From contig OZ023207.1 in the NCBI GenBank assembly GCA_963995525.1, positions 1-64,000 of the forward strand: a stretch of DNA of 64,000 bases. Direction: 5' to 3'. The stretch comes from Escarpia spicata. Taxonomy: Eukaryota > Annelida > Polychaeta > Sabellida > Siboglinidae. Shown piece after piece: positions 33,236-45,674 of the stretch (position 1 is its first letter; each line of letters opens with the position of its first letter). The notes beneath the pieces are model-generated. The model did no database searches, was not told the DNA's origin, and saw only the letters and a program-made list of their open reading frames with translations. The position numbers were made by a program, and so were the translations under genes.

Positions 33236-34309
33236 TCATTTTGAGCTTGCTGCCATGTGGAAGATTAATGCTGCAGCCCGCGTATAATGAATATTCATTT
33301 CCATCCAGAAAGCTGATTTCCTTTTCACCGGTTTGCCAACTGATTGCAGTTCCCAAAACCTGTGACGCATTCTGCCCACCACAGCTGTAAGTGAGAGATT
33401 TGTGGAGTTGTACCGAACATCGACGCTTATGTTAATCAGAGCATCTTCTGGCAGACCATGCAGAGTGTTAGTCTCTTTTGTTTTCTGTCTTCTCCTGTGT
33501 AAGTCGTCCATGGTTGCTTGTGCAGTGACAGTTGCGACCTTGTTTGCAGTTCTCTGTAATCCTGTGCGACTAGGTGGTGGTGTGTCCATTGCAGCTAGAA
33601 TGTGACGGATCTTTGTGGTCCCTTTTGTCGAATCCTGGAGATCGACGTGAAGTGCGACATTAGTTGTAGCAGCTCGTTGACCACTACGTCCAGTGCTGTC
33701 CTCATTGTACAGTTTGTACATGCGCGAATGATAGTCACAATTTGTACATCGGAGTGATTGCTTCCAACAGAGACCAATCTGTTGTTCATGGTATATTTGA
33801 AACTGTGGAGAAGTGCACGTCGTCTTGCTGGTGTGCTCTGTGTAACATTCATTCCACATCTGAGCACTCTTTTCCATATTTAGCAGATGCATCTCAGAAA
33901 ATCCTTGATTTTCGTCTGGCTGGAGGTAGCTGTCTGTTAAATCTGGGCATCGGTATGGCCGCGGTCGTAGAATTTTGCTATTGCCAGGCCTGCCGTCAGC
34001 ATCGGGTACCGTTAACAGTCCACCAGAAGTTTCTTGTACAACTCTTGAAAAGTCAGCCATGCCGAGTCGTGGCATCCATACATGACTGTCTGGTGTTTCT
34101 GTTGATTCACCATGCATTGCTTCAAAATGTGGGTGGCCTTGTTGGAAACCGCGCCGATTTCTCCTCATTCCTCCAACAGGTGGTGTCTTCCTATCACTAT
34201 GTTTGCTAAGTTTACCAGTCTCATCATTTGCAGTCTCCTTCATTGTAATAATGCAGAATAATCCCGGCAGAATCACAGTTGAAAGGGACAAACCGTTATT
34301 TGAAATCAC
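33236..34309 (-). pseudogene. N-terminal part of a Mutator-like transposase
   Basis: An open minus-strand frame of 357 codons. Blocks: RNRRGFQQGHPHF, MPRLGMADFSRVVQE, VPDADGRPGNSKILRPR, LTDSYLQPDENQG, a cysteine segment LCWKQSLRCTNCDYHSRMYK, TGRSGQRAATTNVALHVDLQ, IRHILAAMDTPPPSRTGLQR and INISVDVRYNSTNL. This order matches the animal family annotated as Mutator-like transposase domain proteins, whose N-terminal zinc-binding half precedes the DDE core. After VRYNST the proper frame continues in the next phase (GQNASQVLGTAISW), so the last 50 residues of the frame are out of register. The catalytic half is absent: a truncated, dead copy. Confidence 0.7.
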
Positions 34310-35081
34310 AGACTTCTAATGAGTCTGAAAGTCCAAATGACAGTGACAGAACTTGGGTGTGATAAGGGGGGTGGGGAGAGAATCACATTAGTGAAGCCTC
34401 CATTTGGAAATCTATATCATAAATGGACCAATGACATTGCAGAAGGGTGATTAAACAATCTTTTTTTGTTTACTTTAGCTAATTAAACACACTTGAAGAG
34501 GTTGGCAGCAACCCTAATGACATCTTGGCAGAGTGACTACTGGGATTCAGCTCCTAGACCCAGGCTGCCAGGACATACAGTCACCTGACTTGATCAGTAC
34601 TCAATCAGGCAAGTGCCACAGTGTATTGAATGTCTACTAATTGGGTTGTGTAATACTGTGCAATTGAACTCATTAAGACGTCTGGCCTTTGAAGAATCCA
34701 CACTTTAAGGTCATATATCATGTATAATTACAGTTGTCTAATTGGGAAAAAGTAAAAAAAATCAATATAAATGCAACATAACAACTGCCTGTATGTGATA
34801 TGTTTACAGAACACATACTGGGCTTTCTGGAAAACAGGGTTAGGTGTTCATATATGCCGGTTGAGAAAGTGTGTACAGTGTAGAGTTATGCCAGATTAGA
34901 ATATGTCCAACAGTAAAATGCTTACTCATATGGTGCCCGGTCAAGTAGGGTGGCGCTTTTGAAATGTGTATAGAAAAAAACATGTGGATGAATTTTTAAA
35001 AAAATTGTACAGTGTTTGAGATAGGAGTGCCTCTAAAATAAAGTAATTTCAATTTTTTTAAATAAATTGCCATACCTATTT
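34310..35081. other. No gene seen
   Basis: AT-rich. Nothing recognised except that the last 17 bases before the MITE (AATTGCCATACCTATTT) equal, inverted, the bases right of MITE member 1 at 6,977. Confidence 0.4.
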
Positions 35082-35538
35082 GGGGTCAGGACACTGTTGG
35101 ACTTCCTGCTTGGTTACAGACGAAAAAAAGTGCAGTATATTTTTGAGAAATGATGATTTTTTACAATGTTCACTTGCTCTGACATAAGTGCATTTGAGTA
35201 GTCAGATTTCTAGATGTGATTGTAGAAGCTGTTGACAGTAAAATGGTGTCTTTTAGCTGATTTTACTAAGCGGAAGGGTATCTGGCAGCAATTTGGCTAG
35301 TTGACACTTTAGCCGCATAACTGCCTGCATCCATTTGTAAATATTGACGGGTGTCATACATACATGCATTTTGCAAGAGCTAGAGATATTAGATTTTGAC
35401 TAAACTCGACCAGCATGTCAATGAGATGATAATAACAGCAGGTGAGAAGTTTAAGAAACTTTATAGGTCACGTTTTCTTATAATAACACAAAACATTAAC
35501 ATGGTCGCCAATGGGAAAACTGACAGTGTGCTGACCCC
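35082..35538 (-). mobile_element. MITE family member 5 (457 bp, inverted)
   Basis: Inverse orientation of the family at 6.5-10.7 kb: starts GGGGTCAGGACACTGT and ends ACAGTGTGCTGACCCC. It is more diverged than the others (about a dozen differences, including GTTACAGACG for GATTACAGATG), so it is an older or independent copy. Confidence 0.85.
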
Positions 35539-35835
35539 TACTATGTTGCCACGGAATTTTGCGATGCACGAATTTTAGACACCAGCAGATCTGCACTCTA
35601 GTATACATAAGTTTTTATCCATGAATATATTATAAAAAATCTAGTAATACATCAGATCAAGTTGCGCTACTTCATGTGAATAGCACATTTGATAATAATA
35701 GTACTCGCTAAAAACAAATTAAACATTTATTTTTGACATGTTACTTTACTGTTATTGTACACTTTTCACGAGAATGGCCCATATGTATAATTATATACAA
35801 CATTAATTATTTGTGCAAGAATAAAGGAAAATATA
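35539..35835. other. No gene seen
   Basis: AT-rich spacer. Confidence 0.35.
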
Positions 35836-36017
35836 CAGTGCACTCTGGATAAGGTAGAACTTCCAGGGACCCATGACAATATTGATAAGTGGAATTTCTG
35901 ATAACTAGAAAGTTATCAGAAGGTCCCCTTATTGGGACCTTTGCCCTGGACCGAGGAAGATTGATTTAACTTAGCAAAAATTTACTTATGTGAGTTCGAG
36001 TTATCTGGAGTGCATTG
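35836..36017. mobile_element. Pogo/Tigger-like MITE with TA target duplication (182 bp)
   Basis: The left end is CAGTGCACTCTGGATAA; the right end inverted is CAATGCACTCCAGATAA (14 of 17 identical). Both sides are flanked by TA. Short CAGTG-type ends plus a TA duplication fit the pogo branch of the Tc1-mariner superfamily. It could have been moved by a transposase of the kind left as a remnant at 2.7 kb, but the two are not shown to be linked. Confidence 0.7.
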
Positions 36018-36309
36018 TATATGACCAATGCATACAGGTAATTGTGTAGAAGCAAATTAAAAGTTGGCCAAAGTAATGGATTTGGATTTTAGTCTGACTG
36101 AATCAACATAACAAGGTTCTCTTGTATTTCTTTTCCATTTAGCCAGCTGTACACTTGGTGATACGTCCCATAGTCCAATATCTAAACTGAATTAATCTGC
36201 ACAGTGTTGAGGTAGTTAACTCATATTTAGGCTCAGTTTCCTAAATTCAACTGTGTTTATTTGCAGGAACATTGGAAATAGCTGAGCTGATGGAAAGAGG
36301 AAATTGAAG

Positions 36310-36630
36310 AGCTCTACTTAACAGTGCCATTAATTGGACAATGAGTCAACTGACATAAGATGATGTCTGACTTTGTTCTGCCCCATTCTGTTCTGGGAAG
36401 TTGTACCTCACTTCGAGTTTCAAGTGGATGTGTGCATCTGATAGCTTTTTGTATCAAAATGCATAGCAGTGCTATTAATAGGACAATATGTTAACTGACA
36501 CAGTAGTGAAGAAGATGTCTGACTTTGTTCTGCCACATTAATTCCGTGTGGCTTCTGCTGGGAATATGTACATCACCACGTTTCAAATGGATTTGTGCAA
36601 TTGATCAATTTGTGCATCCAAATGCACATC
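36310..36630. repeat. Degenerate 150-160-bp direct repeat, two copies
   Basis: CAGTGCYATTAATWGGACAAT and GATGTCTGACTTTGTTCTGC recur in order from 36,318 and 36,468, followed by similar CATTTCAAATGGAT blocks. Non-coding. Confidence 0.55.
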
Positions 36631-37770
36631 ATCCCGTCATTATGTTGCAAAGTAGGAGTACATAATAAAATGTATGCTTTCTTATGCTCATCATGTTTGG
36701 ATTGTATTCTTCAAAATTTGTTGAAACAAGTTTGTCTTAAGTGAATTATACTGGCAGTAGTGTATAAAAAGGTGTTGACAAAGTTGCTTTTACAATAATT
36801 TAGAAAATTTATAAAATATAAATGTTCCACAACATTCAAAGTGTCTTAGGGATCTTCTTGAGCTAAATACACCAATGATGACTGAAAACAGTGTTTTAGA
36901 ATATGCATTACTTCTAAAGTTTTGTAATTTTATAACTTTATTTCCATCATACAATGGCCATTTTATTTGTTATCGAAACGGGAGTTCGACAGAAACAAAT
37001 TCAATATCTTTTACCCTAAATGATGGACAGAACAAACAATTATTGCACTCCCAGTACAAAATAAAATAAGTTTTTACACTGATGCAATAGATTTTAATAT
37101 TTTGTCGACAATAATGTTATGCTCTTTATAGATCTACATTTTTTAAACTAAAACTAGTAAAAGTACTTTACGTAGATAGGAAAGTACATAACCACCTATC
37201 TTATTTTAATACTGTAGAGTACATCAGTGATGTATAATGTATTTATACTGCTTATGGAAATAGCAGCTGGATATATGGTGCAAATAAAATGGTTTCATTA
37301 TTGAATGTTTCTCGGCTTCAGTAAGTTTCTGTTATCTAAACGTTTCATTAAAACTTCACTTCAAAATGTATAGCCAGATGTACCTGGTGAAAAATGAACA
37401 TGATAGTACCATAGTTTTTATATTCCAACAAAAACAATGCCAATCATTCAATATGACATCGGCGTCACCGATGGCGACTTCGTGCATGGAGAGGTGGTGT
37501 TTTTTCTTTTAAATCAATCCGTCTGTCATGAACTGTTGCTATGTTCATTCTCCGTTTATTCCATATATTTTCCTTCTTTACTTTATTGAATCTGTGACAT
37601 AAACAGCAGCTGGTCCACGTTTCATTTTGATAATTTTATCGGTCACAACTCATTCGCCTGGCGGTGGCTAATCCAAATATACACATGTTGATGACGTATT
37701 TCTTGCATCTATTAACTCGGCGTAGGTAATCGAAGTCGGACGGACATTCCCGAATATTCATGACTTCTGT
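36631..37770. other. AT-rich, no gene seen
   Basis: Short open frames exist but none resembles a protein and no splice-bounded exon was recognised. Confidence 0.4.
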
Positions 37771-38029
37771 TTACTTTTTCTTCCCCGCACTGATCTGGCG
37801 CCTGTTTCCACACTCCACCACCCATCTCCACCCCACCCCCAAATATCCCCAATCCTTCCAAATCTCTTTTTACACAGTAGGGGCCAATTATGTAATTAAT
37901 GGACAAGGCATGGTTTTGCAACATATGTGACTTGTGAGAATTATAACTCATATTATATTGTCATTATTTGTTTAAGCTATATAATAACCTATTACCAAGG
38001 TTGACAAGAGAAATATTACACATTGAAAT
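37771..38029. repeat. 259-bp interspersed repeat, copy 1
   Basis: From TTACTTTTTCTTCCCCGCAC to ACATTGAAAT; about 95% identical to 41,213-41,470. Its minus strand has a short open frame (MSYNSHKSHMLQNHALS) in both copies, which is probably incidental. The nature of the element is unknown. Confidence 0.8.
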
Positions 38030-38156
38030 ACAAATGATACAGAAATCAAATCAGAATTACTGAGGTGAATTGAAACCACTGCAGTGACAATGTTTTCATA
38101 AAATAGCACTAGCAGCCAGATATTAATTTGAGTTTTGATCATCTGTTGTCTATCAC

Positions 38157-38480
38157 TTGCACACAAGCAAGCATGCACACTCACGCACACGAGCATGCAC
38201 ACTCACGCACACTCACGCACAAAAACTCATGCACACAAGCATGCACACTCACACACACAAGCATGCACACTCACGTACACAAGCATGCACACTCACACAC
38301 ACAAGCATGCACACTCACGTACACAAGCATGCACACTCACACACACAAGCATGCACACTCACGCACACAAGCATGCACACTCATGCACACAAACTCACAC
38401 ACATACAAGCATGCACACTCACGCACACACTCATGCACACTCACGCACACAAGCATGCACACTTGCACACATGAACAAGT
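38157..38480. repeat. 22-bp CA-rich tandem array, about 14 units
   Basis: The unit is ACACAAGCATGCACACTCAC plus GC. Alternating purine-pyrimidine runs (GCATGCACAC) have Z-DNA potential. His/Thr-rich open frames in all three plus phases result from the composition. Confidence 0.9.
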
Positions 38481-40116
38481 GTGCACATTTGCGGACACAC
38501 ATCATAGTTACTTAAATATCCTACATGTATGACCTGCAGCAGTACTTATTGAGATGAGGGTCCAACTAAATTAAGTTCTGGTCAGTTAGATGACCAGAGA
38601 TGGTCTAAACCCGACAAGAGAGGTCAGTTTCAACGACATTACACCTGTCTAGTCAGTGTGATCCTCAATCAATAACTCACATTCCCTCATCTCCTGCAGC
38701 CTACATTGCCAATCTGAACATTTTGTAATCAACTGCCTCAGTTTTATTTCATGAGCGCATGCCCACATGAACACTGGATATTATGAAGGAGAAATGTACA
38801 TGTCTTCTTTTCTATGGCATTTACAGAACACAAACAGCCGACTTCATTAATTCATACCGGACATACATTCAATTGACCAAATTAACCGCATTTTATGCAC
38901 ATTGTTTACTTAGACGCTGTCTAACATGTGTACTCCCAAATACACTGACAAAACATAATGTAAATGTTGCAGTGGCAGTACTTATCAAAAACAATTACTG
39001 TCAGTTGTCACACAAATGTACACAAACCAAGTTGTCTGCAACGTGCGTCACATGGCATTAGTAGGAGTTCTCACATTAGAAACGACCACAAATATTTGGA
39101 ATGTAAACCAATAAGTTTCATGAGCTCGGTAATCATGTCAAATTACAGTGAGACCATGACACTCCTGGGGCTTGGCGAGTGGCCGTATTTGCAGGACTAA
39201 TTTTCTATACATTACCGTTAGTTACAAAATGATCAATTTGGGAATGTCCTACTGTAACCTTAGTCTATAATCGTACATGTAAGGTGGCTGTATTGTTATT
39301 GCATGTGAACATAAAGTGAGGTTTGACTGTAGAACTACAACTAGGTACAACTGTAACTTTACAAACAGAAACTGGACATCATACAGATCATGCACACAAT
39401 TTGATTAGACCTATAGTATATATTTGTTTATCATGAGTTAATTGACGGGTATATATGTACAAAATGTACTGTTCATAATTTGTCAAATAATTGGCATGCT
39501 GCCAAATATAGTTACCAGCAGAGCTTAATAAGTTAATATTCAGATGAGGCAGACCATACATGTAATTAAAAGTTGACCCTGTGCATTGAAGAGTCTATTC
39601 CCAAGTGCTCTTTCTCTGCTTCTCTTCAAAGGCAGTGCTCATCTTTTTCCTGAGAGTGACTGTGAGAGAAGTCAGATTGTGTTTCCTGCTTCACAGATAA
39701 CAGATCAGTTTAGTTGGTCCTCTCCTAAGTCACACTTTCAATCTTATCTCTACAGATGCTACGGTACACCACAGGAAGGGTATTACTGAGGTTTCTAGAT
39801 CATCAGCATAGCTACCAGTGGGTATTATTAAATTAGAATGGTTGTAACTAGATGGCATATGGGATAGAGATGATATGAGCATGTTTAGTGCTCACTACAA
39901 ATACATCAACTGATGCAACCAAATGGTGATCAATCACTAGGCTATGACACTAGCCACTTTACATCACTAATAATAATTATGTACATGAGTTAATTATTAC
40001 ATAGAGAACCAGTTATGGTTCATGACTACCGGGTATTTAATTGGTTAATACGTACATTACCATGCATGACTGTCTGTGGTATAGACCTAACTCCAGGACC
40101 ACTTGTTATGACCTAT
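38481..40116. other. No gene seen (1.6 kb)
   Basis: AT-rich unique sequence. A stretch near 39,600-39,790 is less AT-rich and open on the plus strand, but I recognise no protein in it. Confidence 0.4.
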
Positions 40117-40558
40117 GGCTACAGTACAGTAAGTGGACCTCAAGACCAGTACAGTTCCACTGAGGTAATGAGATCATAAGGCTACAGTACAGTAAGTGGA
40201 CCTCAAGACCAGTACAGTTCCACTGAGGTAATGAGATCATAAGGCTACAGTACAGTAAGTGGACCTCAAGACCAGTACAGTTCCACTGAGGTAATGAGAT
40301 CATAAGGCTACAGTACAGTAAGTGGACCTCAAGACCAGTACAGTTCCACTGAGGTAATGAGATCATAAGGCTACAGTACAGTAAGTGGACCTCAAGACCA
40401 GTACAGTTCCACTGAGGTAATGAGATCATAAGGCTACAGTACAGTAAGTGGACCTCAAGACCAGTACAGTTCCACTGAGGTAATGAGATCATAAGGCTAC
40501 AGTACAGTAAGTGGACCTCAAGACCAGTACAGTTCCACTGAGGTAATGAGATCATAAG
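40117..40558. repeat. 63-bp tandem array, 7 essentially identical units
   Basis: The unit starts GGCTACAGTACAGTAAGTGG, then ACCTCAAGACCAGTACAGTT and CCACTGAGGTAATGAGATCA. The units look identical, so amplification or homogenisation is recent. The minus-strand 21-residue peptide repeat is a period artefact. Confidence 0.95.
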
Positions 40559-41212
40559 AGAATCCATCATAAAAACAGAATCCATTGTGACACATACAGA
40601 GCTTTTTCAAATTGCAAATAGCCACCGCTGTATCACCTAGGAAACTATTTATGTGACACCCCCGCGAAAGTGTCGCAGTAGTGCATCCTGGTATTTTAAC
40701 AGTTTTCAGCATACAAGATTCCTGTTATTGTTAACGAGCAACAGCAATTTTAAAGAGAAAAATCTGACTTATGACCTGATATGGATGTTAGTGAAATGGT
40801 CCCTACTTCAAAGTTCTATAGAACAGACCAATACTGCAAATTCGGCAGGACAGTTTGAACATGTGGAGTAGAGCTCTGTGTGGTGCTTCTGTTAACAGGA
40901 AACAGAAACAATACCTTATCACAGAACACTGACTTCTTACACAATGTTGACACTGGCGTGGAAGCACTAGGGTTGTGTCAATAAGTATTTGTTAGTTCTT
41001 GTGATAAAAGGTTGGAACCACACATTTACTTGGCTGAATGCTTTGGCAATCTATGTAGATGCAACAAAATCACTAATCTTAGCCTTCTTCTGTTCAGGCC
41101 AGTGAGTTCTCAGTATATGAATTAATGTTATACTACCCGGAGGGGGGTAGTTGTTCTCTTCTTTCCCTGTATTTCTAATGTCTGGCCTAGATACTGGTCC
41201 TCGACTTTTTTT
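40559..41212. other. No gene recognised
   Basis: Unique sequence. A minus-strand frame around 40,560-40,712 contains several cysteines (CTTATLSRGCH, LCMCHNGFCF) but lacks splice sites that I trust. Confidence 0.35.
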
Positions 41213-41470
41213 TACTTTTTCTTCCCTGCACTGATCTGGCACCTGTTTCCACACTCCACCAACCGTCTCCACCCCACCCCCAAATATCCCCAATCCTTCC
41301 AAATCTCTTTTTACACAGTAGGGGCCAATTATGTAATTAGTGGACAAGGCATGGTTTTGCAACATATGTGACTTGTGAGAATTATAACTCATATCATACT
41401 GTCATTATTTGTTTAAGCTATATAATAACCTATTACCAAGGTTGACAAGAGAAATATTACACATTGAAAT
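41213..41470. repeat. 259-bp interspersed repeat, copy 2
   Basis: Second copy of the repeat at 37,771-38,029, same orientation. The LINE at 41,471 begins exactly where this homology ends, so the LINE inserted into or beside it. Confidence 0.8.
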
Positions 41471-44297
41471 TACCTCTCATGAACCTGAATTAGGCGAAAA
41501 CTGCGAAATTTTCTGGGCAAGCGTGCAGTTCAGAAACTCTAAACCGCTATATCTGGCCAGTTATTATTGACCACCAGGCAACAAAACTCAGTCACTAGAC
41601 GCCTTAATCTCATCAGTAGCCAAGGCTATCAATAAAAACCCACGCCAGCACCCAAACTTAACAATTGGAGGGGACTTCAATCTACCAGATATGAACTGGA
41701 CCGACTGGTTGACAACAAATACTAACACTAAAGCAATGCACGAGAAATTCATTGACTTCTTACTTGATAACTCGCTTTCACAACTAGTTACCAGCATCAC
41801 AAGACCTGTCTCAAATAGCATCCTGGACCTTCTGGTTACATCAAACCCTAATCTCATAGACAACATACAGGAGCTTCCAGGCACTTCTAACCATTGCATT
41901 GTACTGTTTGATATCAACATGAAACCTAAGTTACAAAAGAAACCACAAAGAAAGATATACCTCTATGACAGAATTGACCCCAAATCACTGCAAACCAAAG
42001 TACATGATTTCGTCAACAACTTCTTAGCCTCAAACCCTGAAGAACAATCAGTCGACACAAACTGGGAAACAATTAGAAATGGACTGGACAAAATTGTGGA
42101 TGACACTGTTCCATCAAAACTCACTAAAGGAAAACGAAATCTACCTTGGATAACATCTGAAATCAAGCATAAGATGAGAAAACGTGATAAATTGTTCTCA
42201 AAAGCCCATAAAACAAACACCCCATCAGATTGGAAAGCCTACCGTGAATATCGCAACTATGCTACAAAATGTATCCGCTCAGCACACCACGATTATGTCA
42301 ACAACATAATTGGCAAGAATATGACTGCAAACCCAAAATCTTTCTGGTCATACGTAAAACTCACTCGCACAGAAAACCTAGGAATCCCAACACTTAAAAC
42401 TTCTGATAAAATGTGTAGCACAGATCATGATAAGGCGGAGGCATTGAACAGGCATTTCCAAAGCGTATTTAATAAGCAGACACATACACAGATGCACAGT
42501 AAAGGTCCATCTCCATATACCTCCATTCCTCACTTACACATCACAACTGCCGGCGTAGCCAAACAATTATCTAGCCTAAGCCCATCAAAAGCATGCGGTC
42601 CTGATGAAATGTCACCCCGTTTCCTTAAAATTGTTGCAAATGAACTAGCTCCAACTCTTAGATGTCTATTCCAGCAATCCTATAACCAAGCAACAGTCCC
42701 AAAACAGTGGCGCAAAGCACTAGTTACAGCAATTCATAAGAGCGGTCCAAAATGAGACGCCTCCAACTACCGACCCATATCCTTGACCTGCTTGTGCTGT
42801 AAAATCATGGAGCACACAATCCTAAGTCATGTCGCCAAACATCTTAACACTCATAACATCCTTATTAATGAACAACATGGATTCAGGAACTGCCTCTCAA
42901 CTACAACACAACTCATAAACTCAACTAATGACTGGTCAGAAACACTAAATAAAAAAGTCAGACTGATGTAATCTTACTAGACTTCAGTAAAGCGTTTGAT
43001 AAAGTTGCTCATCACCACCTATCAGATAAATTAAACTACTACGGCATCCGAAACAACACTCTTGGCTGGATCAATAGCTTCTTATCCCACCGTATACAAT
43101 CTGTTTCAGTCAATGGCACACATTCTTCCTGGGCTAATGTCACTTCCGGAGTTCCTCAGGGATCTGTCCTGGGGCCGGTCCTGTTCCTTCTATACATAAA
43201 CGACATCAAGGAACAAATAAATTCAACAATCAAACTCTTTGCAGACGACAGCATCCTATACAGAGAAATAAACAACACAAACGATCAACATATATTACAA
43301 AACGATTTAGAAACCCTCACAACGTGGACTAAGAAGTGGTCAATGAATTTCAATGTTAAGAAATGTGCAGTCCTCACCATCACACGCAAACGAAACCCCA
43401 AACTATATCAATATACATTACTGGGAAAATCACTAAACCATGTTCAAAAGCACGACTACCTTGGAGTCACAATATCACATGACCTAAGATGGAATGACCA
43501 CTGCACCAAAATAACCACCAAAGCCAGCCGCACACTTGGACTCTTAAGAAGAACACTGTCACCTTGCTCACAAAATGTCAAAGAAACAGCTTACCAAACC
43601 CTTGTCCGACCACAAGTTGAATATGCCAGTGAAGTCTGGAATCCCAACACAGCAACAGAAATTAACCGTATAGAACAAATCCAAAGAAATGCTGCAAGAT
43701 TCATCTTCTCCGACTACCGAAAGGAAACACATATTAAACCACTCATAAACAAACTCAACTGGGACTCGCTCCACACACGTCGCCTCATTCAACAAGCATC
43801 AATGTTTTACAAAATCCACTACCACATGGTCAACATCAGCCCTCTGCCATGTTTCCAGCACGCCACGCATATCTCCAACAGAATCGACCATCCACTTAAA
43901 TATACCAACACAATAATTCCAACCATCAATGCATATAAATATGAATTCTACCCCAGAGCAGTTTCCATATGGAACAGACTACCACCATCTGTTGTTCTAC
44001 ACATCACGCCATCACTGCCAGCCTTTCTGTGTGTCGCCATGCCAGCCATTCGAGAAATGCAACCCTTGCATGGCGTCCACATCCTTTAAAGCTACAAACT
44101 TATGTATATAGTGCACCACTTGTTTTTATCTGCACTTTTTTTTTTTTTTTTCATTGTTTTTCTTTCTCTAATTTGAACAACCTTCTACACAATTTGTTCC
44201 CTTTTTGTTCGACTGCCCTGACGTTACGCACTGCACAAATCCCAGTTTAGCTGTGAACAGCTGTAAAGGGATTACTACATCAAGCAATCAAGCAATA
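41471..44297 (+). mobile_element. 5'-truncated CR1/L2-superfamily LINE with an ATCAAGCA tail
   Basis: Starts abruptly inside the endonuclease and ends in two copies of the 8-mer ATCAAGCA, followed by ATA. Short tandem 3' tails instead of poly(A) are usual in CR1-like elements. 5' truncation is the common outcome of target-primed reverse transcription. Confidence 0.8.
41480..44089 (+). pseudogene. LINE ORF2 (partial endonuclease plus reverse transcriptase), lightly damaged
   Basis: Endonuclease remainder: CEIFWASVQFRNSKPLYLAS, a TGA at about 41,559, then NLTIGGDFNLPDMNW and TSNHCIV. Linker, then reverse transcriptase: SPSKACGPDEMSPRFLK, a TGA at 42,753 right before ASNYRPISLTCLCCKIME, and a 1-nt shift in an A-run at about 42,953-42,958. 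The frame then stays open to 44,089 with VILLDFSKAFDKVAHH, GVPQGSVLGPVLFLLYINDI, LFADDSILYREIN and the C-terminal VRPQVEYASEVWNP block. Three lesions in 2.6 kb make it a fairly young copy. Confidence 0.85.
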
Positions 44298-44456
44298 ATA
44301 GTTTAGTCATTGGCTAATGATTTATCGTGAACCTAGATGTATAAGCAATTCCACTCTACATAGAACCTACGAACCATTTGTCAAATATCCGAATCCATCA
44401 TAATATGTACATCAGCCATTCCAAGTTAATATCAATATCACTACAATTTGAGTAGC
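44298..44456. other. Short spacer
   Basis: Unique sequence between the LINE tail and the 65-bp array. Confidence 0.35.
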
Positions 44457-45303
44457 TTTTGTCACGGAAGTCACGCTGGAATGGCTGACATACATGAATC
44501 TAATGTCTCATAGTCAGGTACTTTTGTCACGGAAGTCATGCTGGAATGGCTGACATACGTGAATCTAATGTCTCATAGTCAGGTACTTTTGTCACGGAAG
44601 TCATGCTGGAATGGCTGACATACGTGAATCTAATGTCTCATAGTCAGGTACTTTTGTCACGGAAGTCACGCTGGAATGGCTGACATACGTGAATCTAATG
44701 TCTCATAGTCAGGTACTTTTGTCACGGAAGTCACGCTGGAATGGCTGACATACGTGAATCTAATGTCTCATAGTCAGGTACTTTTGTCACGGAAGTCACG
44801 TTGGAATGGCTGACATACGTGAATCTAATGTCTCATAGTCAGGTACTTTTGTCACGGAAGTCACGTTGGAATGGCTGACATACGTGAATCTAATGTCTCA
44901 TAGTCAGGTACTTTTGTCACGGAAGGCTGGAATGGCTGACATACGTGAATCTAATGTCTCATAGTCAGGTACTTTTGTCACGGAAGTCACGCTGGAATGG
45001 CTGACATACGTGAATCTAATGTCTCATAGACAGGTACTTTTGTCACGGAAGTCACGCTGGAATGGCTGACATACATGAATCTAATGTCTCATAGTCAGGT
45101 ACTTTTGTCACAGATGTCACGCTGGAATGGCTGACATACGTGAATCTAATGTCTCATAGTCAGGTACTTTTGTCACGGAAGTCACGCTGGAATGGCTGAC
45201 ATACGTGAATCTAATGTCTCATAGTCAGGTACTTTTGTCACGGCAGTCACGCTGGAATGGCTGACATATGTGAATCTAATGTCTCATAGTCAGGTACTTT
45301 TGT
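44457..45303. repeat. 65-bp tandem array, 13 units
   Basis: The unit starts CTTTTGTCACGGAAGTCACG, then CTGGAATGGCTGACATACGT, GAATCTAATGTCTCATAGTC and AGGTA. One unit (about 44,910) lacks 5 bp of GTCAC. There are a few C/T variants. No spacers, so not a CRISPR array. Confidence 0.95.
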
Positions 45304-45674
45304 AAATTGTAATTTGAGTTTATAAAAAGGTGGTCGGAATTTTTTTCTCAAAATAACACAATTATGCACAACATCTTGACTTTATTAGACAATTATATTA
45401 GACACAGCACCATGATAATATTTTTATAGCTATTTTATTAATTAAATGTCACTACATGGTCTTCACCTAGCGTGGTCACACACAGTGAAGGAACACATAT
45501 ATATATGGGTAAGTTCACAAGTTGGCAAACCTTTTAGCATGTTGATTTCATGTGCATTGTTTACAATAATTGCTGCCATCAATGGCAAGCATTTCACATC
45601 AAATGACACATTATACTAAAAATAGATAAGCGAGCGAAAAATGAATTCGGAACACGTCCAAAACATGAAATTCT
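45304..45674. other. No gene seen
   Basis: AT-rich. It contains GGGTAAGTTCACAAGTTGGC at about 45,509, repeated in inverse orientation near 57,800. Confidence 0.4.

Noticed and set aside
35396..35578. Conserved small protein MTKLDQHVNEM... found at 6.4, 8.7 and 35.4 kb
   Set aside because: It lies in every MITE copy because the DNA is the same. The frame runs into the terminal repeat and has no sign of selection.
38157..38480. His/Thr-rich proteins in three plus frames
   Set aside because: Composition artefact of a CA-rich 22-bp repeat.
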